A DNA stretch of 61,486 nt. Origin: DASRHK01 sp035650495 (lineage in GTDB: Bacteria; Pseudomonadota; Gammaproteobacteria; Nevskiales; Nevskiaceae). The position numbers and the translations under genes are program-made. This document shows positions 48,950 through 60,118 of the stretch, in pieces (the first letter of the stretch is position 1; every line of letters starts with the position of its first letter). Location: assembly GCA_035650495.1 (NCBI GenBank), contig DASRHK010000036.1, positions 1 to 61,486 on the forward strand. The letters are read 5' to 3'. A model generated the notes under the pieces. That model did no database searches. It was given only the letters and a program-made list of their open reading frames with translations, and was not told the DNA's origin.

Positions 48950-50281
48950 TCACGCACGGACCACCGGCCTTCCGATGCTGAAGTACGAGAACCCGGTCTG
49001 CTTCATGAATCCCGGATCGAACAGGTTGCGGCCGTCGAAGATGATCGGCTGCTTCATGAGCGACTTCAGCTCGCGGAAATTCGGGCTCTGGAACATGCGC
49101 CACTCGGTGACGATCGCGAGCGCGTCGGCGCCTTTGGCTGCGGCTTCGGCCGACTCGGCGAACAGCACGTTCGGCTGACGCTCATAGAGGCGTCGCGCTT
49201 CTTCCATCGCGACCGGATCGTAGGCCTGCACGCGGCCGCCGTCGGCCAGCACGGCGTCGATGAGATTGCGACTCGGGGCTTCGCGCATGTCGTCGGTTTT
49301 GGGCTTGAATGACAGGCCCCACACGCCGATCGTCCTGCCCTTGAGATCGCCGAACTGCTTCTTGATCTTGGTGTAGAGCACGCTCTTCTGGTGCTTGTTC
49401 ACGGCCTCGACGGCCTTGAGCAGCCCCGGCTCCATCCCGGTCTCCTGCGCGGTGCGCACGAGCGCCTGCACGTCTTTCGGGAAGCACGAGCCGCCGTAGC
49501 CGGCGCCCGGATAGATGAAGTGGAAGCCGATGCGCGGATCCGAGCCGATGCCGATGCGCACGCGCTCGATGTCGGTGCCGAGCTTCTCGGAAAGATTGGC
49601 GAGCTCGTTCATGAAGCTGATCTTGGTCGCGAGCATCGCGTTCGCGGCGTACTTGGTGAGCTCGGAAGAGCGCACGTCCATCACCAGCAGGCGATCGTGA
49701 TTGCGATTGAACGGTGTGTAGAGCGCGCGCATCAGATCGGTCGCTTTCTGGCTGTTCGAGCCGACGACGACGCGATCGGGCTTGTTGAAGTCGTCGACCG
49801 CGGCGCCTTCCTTCAGGAATTCCGGATTGGAGACGACGTCGTACTCGACCGTGTGCTTGCGCTTGGCGAGCTCGTCCTTGATCGCCGCGTCGACTTTCTC
49901 CGCGGTGCCGACCGGCACGGTCGACTTGGTGACGACGACGCGGTATTCGCCGATGTTCTTGCCGATCGAGCGCGCGACCGTGAGCACGTGATGCAGATCG
50001 GCGGAGCCGTCTTCGGCCGGCGGCGTGCCGACCGCGATGAACTGGAAGAGACCGTGCTTGACGCCTTCGGCGGCATCGGTGGTGAAGCGCAGGCGGCCCG
50101 CTTCGAAGTTGCGCTTGACCAGATCCTCGAGGCCGGGCTCGTAGAAGGGCACGTGGCCCTTGCGCAGCTTGGCGACCTTGGCGGCGTCGATGTCGACGCA
50201 GAGCACCGCATTGCCGGCGTCAGCGAAGCAAGCAGCGGTGACCAGGCCGACATAGCCCGATCCGAAGATGGTGATTTCCAC
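48950..50281 (-). CDS. ugd: UDP-glucose 6-dehydrogenase
   Basis: A 443-residue UDP-glucose/GDP-mannose dehydrogenase: N-terminal GSGYVGLVTAACFADAG, central domain with SSELTKYAANAMLATKISFMNE, catalytic Cys in GAGYGGSCFPKD, C-terminal NAD-linked domain WGLSFKPKTDDMREAPS. It oxidises UDP-glucose twice to UDP-glucuronate for exopolysaccharide or LPS. Its start is 24 bases after the ArsR-methyltransferase stop, so it may share that transcript. Confidence 0.96.
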   Translation of the reverse strand: MEITIFGSGYVGLVTAACFADAGNAVLCVDIDAAKVAKLRKGHVPFYEPGLEDLVKRNFEAGRLRFTTDAAEGVKHGLFQFIAVGTPPAEDGSADLHHVLTVARSIGKNIGEYRVVVTKSTVPVGTAEKVDAAIKDELAKRKHTVEYDVVSNPEFLKEGAAVDDFNKPDRVVVGSNSQKATDLMRALYTPFNRNHDRLLVMDVRSSELTKYAANAMLATKISFMNELANLSEKLGTDIERVRIGIGSDPRIGFHFIYPGAGYGGSCFPKDVQALVRTAQETGMEPGLLKAVEAVNKHQKSVLYTKIKKQFGDLKGRTIGVWGLSFKPKTDDMREAPSRNLIDAVLADGGRVQAYDPVAMEEARRLYERQPNVLFAESAEAAAKGADALAIVTEWRMFQSPNFRELKSLMKQPIIFDGRNLFDPGFMKQTGFSYFSIGRPVVRA

Positions 50282-50305
50282 GCGAGGCCCCGGTGAAAGA
50301 GGGCG

Positions 50306-51241
50306 CTATTTTAGCTTTGTCGCCAGCGCCGTGATGACGGAGAAGTAGGGCGGCCTCGTCTCGCGCGAGCTGAGGCGGCAGTGCTCGACGCGCAGCCCGG
50401 CCGCCTCGATCAGCTTCGCGAGCGCGGTGTCGGTCACGCCGAGATTGACGTGATCGTACGCGCGCATGGTTTCCTTGTGCTTGTGAGCCGCGAGCGCCGC
50501 GATCACCAGCCGGCCTTCGGGTCGCAGCACGCGCGCGGCTTGCGCGAGCACGCGCTCGGGCTCGCGCGTGTAGGTGAGCGCGTGCATCAGGAACACCTGA
50601 TCGAACGCGCCGTCGGCGAACGGCAGCTCGTGCATGTCGGCCTGACGATACGAAACGTGAGGCATTGCGTGCAGCCGAGCGCGGGCGGCTTCGAGAACCG
50701 CAGCGCTGACGTCGAGACAGGTCACGCTCTTCGCATGCTCGGCGATGAGCTCGGCGAGCACGCCGTCGCCGGAGCCGATGTCGAGGACATCGCCGAGCTC
50801 GAGCAAGCCGATCAGCGCTCGCGCGGTGGCTTCCCAGGTCCGGCCCGGCGAGTAATGGAGCTCCATGCGGCCGGCGACGGAATCGGCCCACGACTGCCCG
50901 TGCTTGCGCGCGCGGATGACGCCTTCGGCGCGCTCGGCGTCGAGTCGCACGCGACGATCGGACACCTGCGCCTTCAGCACCGTCCACAGCTCGGCGGCGA
51001 CGCCGCTGCTGCTGAGATTGGCGGAGAACAGCGACGCGGCGCCGGCGCGCCGATCCTGCACGAGGCCAGCGCGCTTCAGGCGCGCGAGATGCGTCGATAC
51101 ACGGCTCTGCGCGAGATCGGTGACTTCGGTGAGCTCGGCGCTCGACAGCTCGAACGATTCGAGCAGGATCAGCAGGCGCAGGCGGGTCTCGTCCGCGAGG
51201 AGACGGCAGAGCTCCGTGCTCTGCTGAAGGGAGAGACTCAC
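50306..51241 (-). CDS. ArsR-family regulator fused to a methyltransferase domain
   Basis: A 311-residue two-domain protein. Residues 1-90 form an ArsR winged helix (LLADETRLRLLILLES, LAQSRVSTHLARLKRAGLV); residues about 130-290 form a class I SAM methyltransferase (VLDIGSGDGVLAELIAE, DMHELPFADGAFDQVFLMHAL). No Cys metal site is seen. This fusion is widespread and often found near methionine or SAH-cycle genes, where SAM or SAH sensing is suspected; here the neighbours are ugd and a histone-like gene. The biochemical substrate is unknown. Confidence 0.88.
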   Translation of the reverse strand: MSLSLQQSTELCRLLADETRLRLLILLESFELSSAELTEVTDLAQSRVSTHLARLKRAGLVQDRRAGAASLFSANLSSSGVAAELWTVLKAQVSDRRVRLDAERAEGVIRARKHGQSWADSVAGRMELHYSPGRTWEATARALIGLLELGDVLDIGSGDGVLAELIAEHAKSVTCLDVSAAVLEAARARLHAMPHVSYRQADMHELPFADGAFDQVFLMHALTYTREPERVLAQAARVLRPEGRLVIAALAAHKHKETMRAYDHVNLGVTDTALAKLIEAAGLRVEHCRLSSRETRPPYFSVITALATKLK

Positions 51242-51254
51242 CCGCGGCTAGGCT

Positions 51255-51773
51255 TTAAGCCGGCGGCGCGCCGCCGGGCGGAGCCGCGGGCGGAGCTTCA
51301 GTGACCGCGGCCGGCGCGCTCGATTCGCCGGGCAGGATCGCCGCTTTCGCCTTGCTCGTCGCCATTGCGGCGCGCGACATCGCCTTCGATACCGATTCCG
51401 GCATCGGCGGCAGGTTGGCCTTCACTTGCTTCTGCACTTTGCGGACGCTGCGCTGCGCGGCCTTCACCTGCTTCTTGGCCTGCGATTGCGCCCTGCGCGC
51501 GGCTTTGCGGACTTCGGTGCGCGCCGTCTTCGCCGCCTTCCTGGCTTCGCGCACCATGCGCTTCGCATCCGCGCGGCCGCCCTTGAGCAGAGTGGTGAGA
51601 CGCGCGCGCGTCGCGCCGAGCGCCGACAGCGTTTCCTTCGCGCTGTCGAGGACGCGGTCGAGCGTCGCTCGCAGCGCCTTGCGCTGCTTCTCGGCGCTCT
51701 TCAGCGCCGACTGCAATTCCTTGCGCAGCTTGTCGACGCGTCCCTTGGCTTTCTTGCGCGATGTGGAGCCCAT
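51255..51773 (-). CDS. Lys/Ala-rich histone-H1-like or phasin-like protein
   Basis: A 172-residue low-complexity protein. Residues about 5-125 are a strongly basic, continuous helix rich in Lys, Arg, Ala and Gln (RKAAKTARTEVRKAARRAQS, KKQVKAAQRSVRKVQKQ), and the C-terminus is Ala/Pro-rich (PGESSAPAAVTEAPPAAPPG). Basic Ala/Lys repeats resemble bacterial histone H1-like proteins (AlgP/Hc1 type); the long helix also recalls phasins. Nucleic-acid or granule binding is plausible. GGAGGA precedes ATG 51773. It leads the ArsR-ugd gene set and diverges from fadBA. Confidence 0.65.
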   Translation of the reverse strand: MGSTSRKKAKGRVDKLRKELQSALKSAEKQRKALRATLDRVLDSAKETLSALGATRARLTTLLKGGRADAKRMVREARKAAKTARTEVRKAARRAQSQAKKQVKAAQRSVRKVQKQVKANLPPMPESVSKAMSRAAMATSKAKAAILPGESSAPAAVTEAPPAAPPGGAPPA

Positions 51774-51791
51774 GCCGTCCTCCCGATTTGT

Positions 51792-51805
51792 CCCGGAATT
51801 CCGGG
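51792..51805. promoter_or_regulatory. Perfect 14-bp palindrome in the fadBA / histone-like divergent region
   Basis: CCCGGAATTCCGGG lies 18 bases upstream of the histone-like gene start and about 110 bases before fadB. It may be an operator, or a short hairpin followed by GAAATTTTT. It does not match the known PsrA or FadR consensus as I remember them. Confidence 0.4.
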
Positions 51806-51916
51806 GAAATTTTTCAAGTGCGGGCGAGTGTGGACCGCCCTTCGCGGACTGTCAAAAGCGTATTGCCGCGAGCGCGTTATGATTGCGCCTCTTCAAATTC
51901 CCCGGAGCAGACTTCC

Positions 51917-54088
<2,172 letters not shown>

Positions 54089-54104
54089 GCATCGGAGAAC
54101 TCAA

Positions 54105-55265
54105 ATGACTGACGTAGTGATTGTCGACGCCATCCGCACTCCGATGGGCCGCAGCAAGGCCGGCGTGTTCCGCAACGTGCGCGCGGAGGACCTGTCGGCG
54201 CATCTGATCAGGACCATCCTGAAGCGCAACGCTGCAGTGAAGCCCGGCGACGTCGAAGACGTGATCTGGGGCTGCGTGCAGCAGACGCTGGAGCAGGGCT
54301 TCAACATTGCGCGTAACGCCGCGCTGCTCGCAGGCCTGCCGATCACGGTCGCCGGTCAGACCGTGAACCGCCTCTGCGGATCGTCGATGACGGCGATCCA
54401 CGCGGCGGCCAGCGCGATCAACAGCGGCCAGGGCGACACCTACATCTGCGGCGGCGTCGAGCACATGGGCCACGTGCCGATGATGCACGGCGTCGACATC
54501 AATCCGGCGTTCTCGATCGTCGCGGCAAAAGCGTCGGGGATGATGGGTCTCACGGCGGAAATGCTCGCGACGATGTTCAACGTCTCGCGCAAGGCGCAGG
54601 ACGAGTTCGCGCTCGCGTCGCATCAGAAGGCGATCGCTGCTTACAAGAGCGGTGCGAACAAGAACGAAGTCGCGCCGGTCGAGGGCCACGACGCGGACGG
54701 CGTGCCGATCCTGGTCGACTTCGACGAAGTCGCACGCGCCGACGCGAGCCTCGATGCGCTCGGCAGCCTGAAGCCGTCATTCAACCCGAAAGGCTCCGTC
54801 ACGGCCGGCAACAGCTCGGCGATCTCCGACGGCGCGTCCTGTGTGCTCGTGATGTCCGCGGAGAAAGCGAAGGCGCTCGGCATCAAGCCGCTCGCGAAGA
54901 TCCGCGCGATGGCGAGCGCCGGCTGCGATCCGGCGACGATGGGTCGCGGCCCGGTGCCGGCGACGCAGAAGGCATTGAAGCGCGCTTGCCTGGAGCTCAA
55001 GAACATCGACTACTTCGAGCTCAACGAAGCGTTCGCGGCGCAGTCACTCGCGGTGCTGACCGAGATGAAGCTGCTCGATCGCATGGATCGGATCAATCTC
55101 AAGGGCGGCGCGATCGCGCTCGGACATCCGCTCGGCTGCTCCGGCGCGCGCATCACGGGAACGCTCGCGCGGATCCTGAACGAGAAGGACGCTCAGTTCG
55201 GCGTCGCGACGATGTGCATCGGCATGGGGCAGGGCGTCGCCACGGTGCTGGAGCGCATGCACTAG
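54105..55265 (+). CDS. fadA: 3-ketoacyl-CoA thiolase (fatty acid oxidation complex beta subunit)
   Basis: A 386-residue thiolase: nucleophile Cys in TVNRLCGSSMTAIH, His in GHPLGCSGAR, second Cys in TMCIGMGQG. FadA completes the fadBA beta-oxidation complex. GGAG lies upstream of ATG 54105. It contrasts with the island SCPx-type thiolase, which lacks the C-terminal CxGxG Cys. Confidence 0.96.
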   Translation: MTDVVIVDAIRTPMGRSKAGVFRNVRAEDLSAHLIRTILKRNAAVKPGDVEDVIWGCVQQTLEQGFNIARNAALLAGLPITVAGQTVNRLCGSSMTAIHAAASAINSGQGDTYICGGVEHMGHVPMMHGVDINPAFSIVAAKASGMMGLTAEMLATMFNVSRKAQDEFALASHQKAIAAYKSGANKNEVAPVEGHDADGVPILVDFDEVARADASLDALGSLKPSFNPKGSVTAGNSSAISDGASCVLVMSAEKAKALGIKPLAKIRAMASAGCDPATMGRGPVPATQKALKRACLELKNIDYFELNEAFAAQSLAVLTEMKLLDRMDRINLKGGAIALGHPLGCSGARITGTLARILNEKDAQFGVATMCIGMGQGVATVLERMH

Positions 55266-55280
55266 CGCTCGCGCGCTCCG

Positions 55281-56225
55281 CTAGCCCGGCTTGGCGGCCC
55301 GTATCGCGGCATGGCCGCCGGTGTCGGTGAGGCTGACGCCGACGAACTGCCGCACGAACGTCGCGATGTCCTTGAGCGCGGCGCGCGACTCCCGGAGCAT
55401 GCCGACGTGGAGCTGGAAGTCGTGCCACAGGCCGTCGAAGCGGCGCAGCTCGACCTCGACGCCGGCCTGCTTCGCGCGCTGCGCGAGACGAGTCGAATCC
55501 GAGAGCACGATCTCTTCGCTGCCGACCTGGATCAGCATCGGCGGCAATCCACTGAGTTCCGCGTAGATCGGCGAGCACAGCGGATGATCCGCCGGCAGGT
55601 CGCCCAGATAGTCGCGAGCCCATCGCTTCAAGCCTGCAGGCGACAACATGGGATCGCGATCCGCGAGCGCCGTGAGCGTGTCGCCGCGGCAGGCGAGATC
55701 GACCCAGGGCGAGATCAGCGCGAGCGCGGCAGGCAGGCGCTCGTGCTCGCTGCGCAGCGCGAGGCATAGCGCAAGCGTGAGTCCGGCGCCCGCGGAATCG
55801 CCGACAACGGCGATGCATTGCGGCAGGTAGCCGTCGGCGATCAGCCATCGATAGGCCGAAAGCGCGTCCTCGAGCGCCGCAGGATGCGGATGCTCGGGCG
55901 CAAGCCGATAGTCCGGCACATAGACCGGGATGCCGGCGGACTTGGCGAGCGTGCCGGTCAGGATGCGATACGCAGACGGTGAGCCGATGCAATAGCCGCC
56001 GCCGTGCAGATACAGGATCGCGTGCTTGACGCGCTGCAGCCGGCCGGTGACGAGATCGCCACGCACGCCGCCCATGTCGATGGTCTTGTAGCGCACGCCG
56101 GACGGCACCGGCGTGAGCGCACCGAAGCGTTGCAGCAACCGACGCTGCGCCGCGATGGGCCGGTCAGCGCTCAAGGCAGGCCTGAACACCCGGCGCAGAA
56201 AAGCCTTGAGGAGGGCTCTGATCAC
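55281..56225 (-). CDS. Alpha/beta hydrolase, HSL (hormone-sensitive lipase) family
   Basis: A 314-residue esterase with LYLHGGGYCIGSP oxyanion motif, nucleophile elbow VVGDSAGAGLTLAL, acid in VGSEEIVLSDS and His in GLWHDFQLH. It hydrolyses short acyl esters. Its position 7 bases after a Baeyer-Villiger monooxygenase suggests it opens the ester or lactone made by that enzyme. No signal peptide. It converges with fadA. Confidence 0.88.
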   Translation of the reverse strand: MIRALLKAFLRRVFRPALSADRPIAAQRRLLQRFGALTPVPSGVRYKTIDMGGVRGDLVTGRLQRVKHAILYLHGGGYCIGSPSAYRILTGTLAKSAGIPVYVPDYRLAPEHPHPAALEDALSAYRWLIADGYLPQCIAVVGDSAGAGLTLALCLALRSEHERLPAALALISPWVDLACRGDTLTALADRDPMLSPAGLKRWARDYLGDLPADHPLCSPIYAELSGLPPMLIQVGSEEIVLSDSTRLAQRAKQAGVEVELRRFDGLWHDFQLHVGMLRESRAALKDIATFVRQFVGVSLTDTGGHAAIRAAKPG

Positions 56226-56232
56226 GAGTGCG

Positions 56233-57729
56233 TCAGGCCGTGACCGCGGCGGAGACCAGGGTGTAGGCGTCGAGCTGCGGGCGCTTGAGGCGCCGCCCGT
56301 ACTCGGTCATGTAGCCGACCCAGTTGTTGGTGTTGCGGCCGTTGGTGAGATACCAGCTATGGCAGCCGGCGACGTAGGCGAGCGACTGGCTGCGTTCATC
56401 GAGCTCGCGCTTGAACGCGTTCTCGGCGTCGGCGCGAACGTCCATGTAGCGCAGCCCGCGGTCGCGCAGGATCTCCACGCAGCGCGCGATGTAGCGCTGC
56501 TGTCGCTCCAGCATGAAGATGATGGTGCCGATGCCGAGGTTGGTGTTCGGCCCGTAGAGCACGAAGAAATTCGGGAAGCCCGACACGGTCATGCCGAGGT
56601 ACGCCTGGGCGCCGTCCTTCCAGCGCTGCGACAGCAGCGCGCCTTTCAGGCCCTTGAAGTCCATGGGCGCGAGGAATTGCGTCGCGGTGAAGCCGGTGCC
56701 GTAGACGATCGCGTCGACCTCGCGATGCTGGCCGTCGGCGGTGACGACGCCGGTCTCGGTGATCTCGGTGATCGGCTCGGTGACCAGCTCGACGTTGTCT
56801 TTCGCGAGCGTGCGGTACCAGTCGTTGGAGAACAGCAGGCGCTTGCAGCCGACGGGGAAATCCGGCGTGAGCTTGCGCCGCAGCTCCGGGTCCTTCACCT
56901 GCAGCTTGAGCAGGAGCTTCGCGAGCGTCTCGGCGAACCATTTCGACAGCCACTGGATCATCGACTTCTTCTGCACCACCGACGCGACGAACTCCGCGTA
57001 CCAGAAGATGCGCAGCCGATCGAGCGTGTGCGTCCACGGCCAATGCTTCAGCAGCCATTTCTCGACGCGCGTGTACTCGCGATCGAATTTCGGCACGCAC
57101 CACGCGGGCGAGCGCTGGAACACGTAGAGCCTGTCGGTCTGCTGTGCGATCTCCGGCACGTACTGGATCGCGCTGGGGCCGGTGCCGATCGAGGCGACGG
57201 TCTTGCCGAAGAACTCGAAGTCGTGATTCCAGTTCGCGGAATGGAACTGCACGCCCTTGAACTTCTCGATGCCCTCGACCGGCGGGAACGACGGCCGGTG
57301 CAGCTGGCCGACCGCGCTGATCAGGACGTGCGCCTCGAAGCTGGTCTCGTCGGAGAACCAGATCGTCCAGACGCCGCGCGCCTCGTCGAACTCGGCGCCG
57401 AGCACTTCGCGGCCGAAGCGGATCTTGCCGAGGATCCCGTACTTCTTAGCGACCATGTGCTGATACGCGAAGATGTCCTTCTGCGGGCCGTACGCGCGCG
57501 ACCACGGATAGTGCGGCTCGAACGAGAACGAATACAGATGCGACGGCACGTCGCAGGCCGCACCCGGATAAGTGTTCTCGCGCCAGACGCCGCCGAGGTC
57601 CTGCGCTTTCTCGAAGATGGTGAAATTGTTGAGGCCCGCCTGCTTCAGGTAATACCCCATGCCGAGCCCGGCGAAGCCGGCGCCGATGATGGCGATGGTC
57701 GGCTGCGGACGCTGCTCGGCGGCGGTCAT
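56233..57729 (-). CDS. Flavin-binding Baeyer-Villiger-type monooxygenase
   Basis: A 498-residue class B flavoprotein monooxygenase: FAD motif IIGAGFAGLGMGYYLK, NTYPGAACDVPSHLYSFSF, the fingerprint FKGVQFHSANWNHD (F-x-G-x3-H-x3-W), NADPH motif VASIGTGPSAIQ, and the conserved YGTGFTATQF. It inserts oxygen into ketones using NADPH and O2. ATG 57729 follows the enoyl-CoA hydratase stop by 13 bases; the longer upstream frame overlaps that gene and is rejected. The hydratase-monooxygenase-esterase operon points to ketone (possibly cyclic or steroid-like) degradation. Confidence 0.9.
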   Translation of the reverse strand: MTAAEQRPQPTIAIIGAGFAGLGMGYYLKQAGLNNFTIFEKAQDLGGVWRENTYPGAACDVPSHLYSFSFEPHYPWSRAYGPQKDIFAYQHMVAKKYGILGKIRFGREVLGAEFDEARGVWTIWFSDETSFEAHVLISAVGQLHRPSFPPVEGIEKFKGVQFHSANWNHDFEFFGKTVASIGTGPSAIQYVPEIAQQTDRLYVFQRSPAWCVPKFDREYTRVEKWLLKHWPWTHTLDRLRIFWYAEFVASVVQKKSMIQWLSKWFAETLAKLLLKLQVKDPELRRKLTPDFPVGCKRLLFSNDWYRTLAKDNVELVTEPITEITETGVVTADGQHREVDAIVYGTGFTATQFLAPMDFKGLKGALLSQRWKDGAQAYLGMTVSGFPNFFVLYGPNTNLGIGTIIFMLERQQRYIARCVEILRDRGLRYMDVRADAENAFKRELDERSQSLAYVAGCHSWYLTNGRNTNNWVGYMTEYGRRLKRPQLDAYTLVSAAVTA

Positions 57730-57742
57730 GGCGCTCGGCAAA

Positions 57743-58507
57743 TCAGGCGAAGCGCGCGAAGTCCGGCTGGCGCTTCTGCGCGAACGCTTGGAGGGCTTCC
57801 AGCGCCTCGGGCTCGCGCAGCATCGGCACGAAATGCTGGGCTTCGAGCGGGATCGCCTCGGCGACGACGTCGGCGCGCCAGCGCTTGAGCAGCGACTTGG
57901 TGACGCGCGTGGCTTTCGGCGGCAGCTTGGCGATCGCGAGCGCGTGCTTGCGCGCGATCGCTTCGACTTCCGCGTTCGGCGCGAGCGCGTTGACCAGTCC
58001 GTACTCGCGCGCCTTGGCCGCGTCGAACGGCCCGGTGAACAGAAGCTCGAACGCGCGCGCATGGCCCATCAGTCGCGGCAGGATGTAGGTCGACGCGAAT
58101 TCAGGACAGATGCCGAGGCTCACGAACGGCATGTGCAGGCGCGTCTGCTCGCCGGCGTAGACGAGATCACAGTGCAGCAGCATGGTCACGCCGATGCCGA
58201 CCGCCACGCCGCTGATCGCCGCGATCACCGGCTTCTCGATCTTCGACAGCGCGTCCATGAACTGGCCGACGGGATTCTCGGTGCCGCTGATGGGGGCGTT
58301 GAGGAAATCCATCACGTCGTTGCCGGCACAGAAGGAATCGGGATGCCCCGCGAGCAGCACGCAGCGCACGGCGGAATCGGCCTGGGCGCTCTTGAGCGCC
58401 TGCGCGGCGCCGCTGTACATGGCCTGGGTCAGCGCGTTCTTCTTCTCGGGCCGATTGAAGCGGATGGTGAGGACGCGATCCTGCGTCTCGGTGACGACTT
58501 GCGACAT
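57743..58507 (-). CDS. Enoyl-CoA hydratase/isomerase family protein
   Basis: A 254-residue crotonase: FNRPEKKNALTQAMY, oxyanion region FCAGNDVMDFLN, GVAVGIGVTMLLHCDLVYA and SLGICPEFASTYILPRLMG. One acidic residue is kept in the ICPEF region; the other Glu position is His/Asp-like (LLHCDL), so isomerase or other crotonase chemistry is as likely as hydration. It is the first gene of the operon with the Baeyer-Villiger monooxygenase. Confidence 0.88.
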   Translation of the reverse strand: MSQVVTETQDRVLTIRFNRPEKKNALTQAMYSGAAQALKSAQADSAVRCVLLAGHPDSFCAGNDVMDFLNAPISGTENPVGQFMDALSKIEKPVIAAISGVAVGIGVTMLLHCDLVYAGEQTRLHMPFVSLGICPEFASTYILPRLMGHARAFELLFTGPFDAAKAREYGLVNALAPNAEVEAIARKHALAIAKLPPKATRVTKSLLKRWRADVVAEAIPLEAQHFVPMLREPEALEALQAFAQKRQPDFARFA

Positions 58508-58618
58508 GCGTGCTCCGGGTGGGTATTCGGTCGTTTTGCCGGCGCGCGCCGCTTTGCATCCGCGGGGTCATCGCGGACAATTGCGGGCCCTCCGGCTTGG
58601 TGAAGCAAAGTCTAAACC

Positions 58619-60058
58619 ATGAGAACTCTCCTGCCGCTCCTATTGATTCCTGGCGCAATCGCATGGGCCAAGCCGGGCGAGGACACACTGGCCAAAGTGC
58701 GCGAGGCGGCGCTGCAAAGCGACTTTGCCTGGCGGCAGCTCGCGACCCTGACTGACGAAATTGGTCCACGACTGACAGGATCGGCACAAGCTGACGCCGC
58801 CGTGACGCGCCTCGCCGAAGCGATGAAGCGCGAGGGCTTCAGGGTGACGTTGCAGCCTGCGTGGGTCCCGCACTGGGTGCGCGGCGACGAGCGCGCGACG
58901 CTCGTCGATTTCCCCGGGCGCACCGACGGCCTCACGCAGCGATTGGCGCTGACAGCGCTCGGCGGCTCGATCGCGACGCCTGCCGAGGGCATCAGAGCCG
59001 ACGTGCTGGTCGTGCACAGCTACGACGAGCTCGACGCGCGCAAGGCCGATGCGAAGGGGAAGATCGTGTTGTTCGAAGTGCGCTTCGACCAGCTCGCGGC
59101 GGACAACGGGCACGCGATGGAAGCGTACGGCGCTGCGGTCGACTATCGAACCAATGGCGCGAGCGCCGCGGCGAAAGTCGGCGCAGTTGCAGAGCTGGTG
59201 CGCTCTGTCGGCGGCGCGGACTATCGACTGCCGCACACCGGCGCGATGCGCTATGCCGACGACGCTCCGAAAATTCCGACGGCTGCGCTCTCCGCCGAAG
59301 ATGCGGACCTGGTCGATCGTCTCGCGCAGAAGGGACGCGTGACGATGCAGCTCACGCTGACTCCGCAGTCCCTCGAGCCGGTGCAGAGCCACAACCTCAT
59401 CGTCGATCTGCCGGGCAGCGAGAAGCCGGATGAGATCGTGCTGCTCTCGGGCCACCTCGACTCCTGGGACCTCGGCACCGGCGCGATCGATGACGGCGTC
59501 GGCGTCGCGGGCGCGCTCGGCGCGATCCAGACGATCAAAGCGCTCAAGCTCAAGCCCAAGCGCACGCTGCGCGCTGTCGCGTGGATGAACGAGGAGAACG
59601 GATTGTGTGGTGCGCTCGCGTACGCGCAGGCAACGCCGGATGCGCTGCGCACGCATCACGCGGTCGTGGAAAGCGACAGCGGGGCCGGGCGGCCGCTCGG
59701 CATCTATGCGCACGTCGCGCCGTCGGTGGTCGCGACCCTGAAGCCGCTGCTGACGGCGCTGAAGGCGATCGACGCGGCGATCGTCTCGCGGCGCGACGAT
59801 GAAGTCGGCGCCGACGTCGGCCAGCTCGAGCAGCAGGGCGTTCCGGGATTCGCGCCGATGGTCGACACGCGGCGCTACTTCCACTACCACCACACCGCAG
59901 CCGACACGCTCGACAAAGTCGATCCGGCCGACCTCAAGCGCCACGTCGCGCTGCAGGCCATGCTCGCCTGGTGGTTATCGGAGCAGCCGGAAATGCTGCC
60001 GCGCAATGCAGCGGCGGATGTGAAGGACCGCTTCCAGCCGCATTGTCCAAAACCGTAG
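58619..60058 (+). CDS. Exported M28-family metallopeptidase (carboxypeptidase Q-like)
   Basis: A 479-residue protein with a short signal peptide (LLPLLLIPGAIAWA), a PA-type insert domain (about 120-240) and a di-zinc M28 catalytic domain. Zinc ligands: His and Asp in GHLDSWDLGTGAIDDG, Glu pair in WMNEENG, Asp in VESDSGAG and His in YFHYHHTAADT. It should cleave amino acids from peptides in the periplasm or outside. The gene is divergent from the hydratase operon and convergent with the acetolactate synthase gene. Confidence 0.92.
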   Translation: MRTLLPLLLIPGAIAWAKPGEDTLAKVREAALQSDFAWRQLATLTDEIGPRLTGSAQADAAVTRLAEAMKREGFRVTLQPAWVPHWVRGDERATLVDFPGRTDGLTQRLALTALGGSIATPAEGIRADVLVVHSYDELDARKADAKGKIVLFEVRFDQLAADNGHAMEAYGAAVDYRTNGASAAAKVGAVAELVRSVGGADYRLPHTGAMRYADDAPKIPTAALSAEDADLVDRLAQKGRVTMQLTLTPQSLEPVQSHNLIVDLPGSEKPDEIVLLSGHLDSWDLGTGAIDDGVGVAGALGAIQTIKALKLKPKRTLRAVAWMNEENGLCGALAYAQATPDALRTHHAVVESDSGAGRPLGIYAHVAPSVVATLKPLLTALKAIDAAIVSRRDDEVGADVGQLEQQGVPGFAPMVDTRRYFHYHHTAADTLDKVDPADLKRHVALQAMLAWWLSEQPEMLPRNAAADVKDRFQPHCPKP

Positions 60059-60068
60059 TCGCTGCCAA

Positions 60069-60105
60069 GCGGATTGAGCGACGCAACGTCGTCGCTCGAA
60101 TCCGC
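60069..60105. terminator. Hairpin between convergent peptidase and acetolactate synthase genes
   Basis: GCGGATTGAGCGACG (60069-60083) pairs with CGTCGCTCGAATCCGC (60090-60105) around CAACGT, with one bulged base. There is no T-run, so it is a structural bidirectional terminator candidate. Confidence 0.6.
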
Positions 60106-60118
60106 ATCGCCGAGGTGA

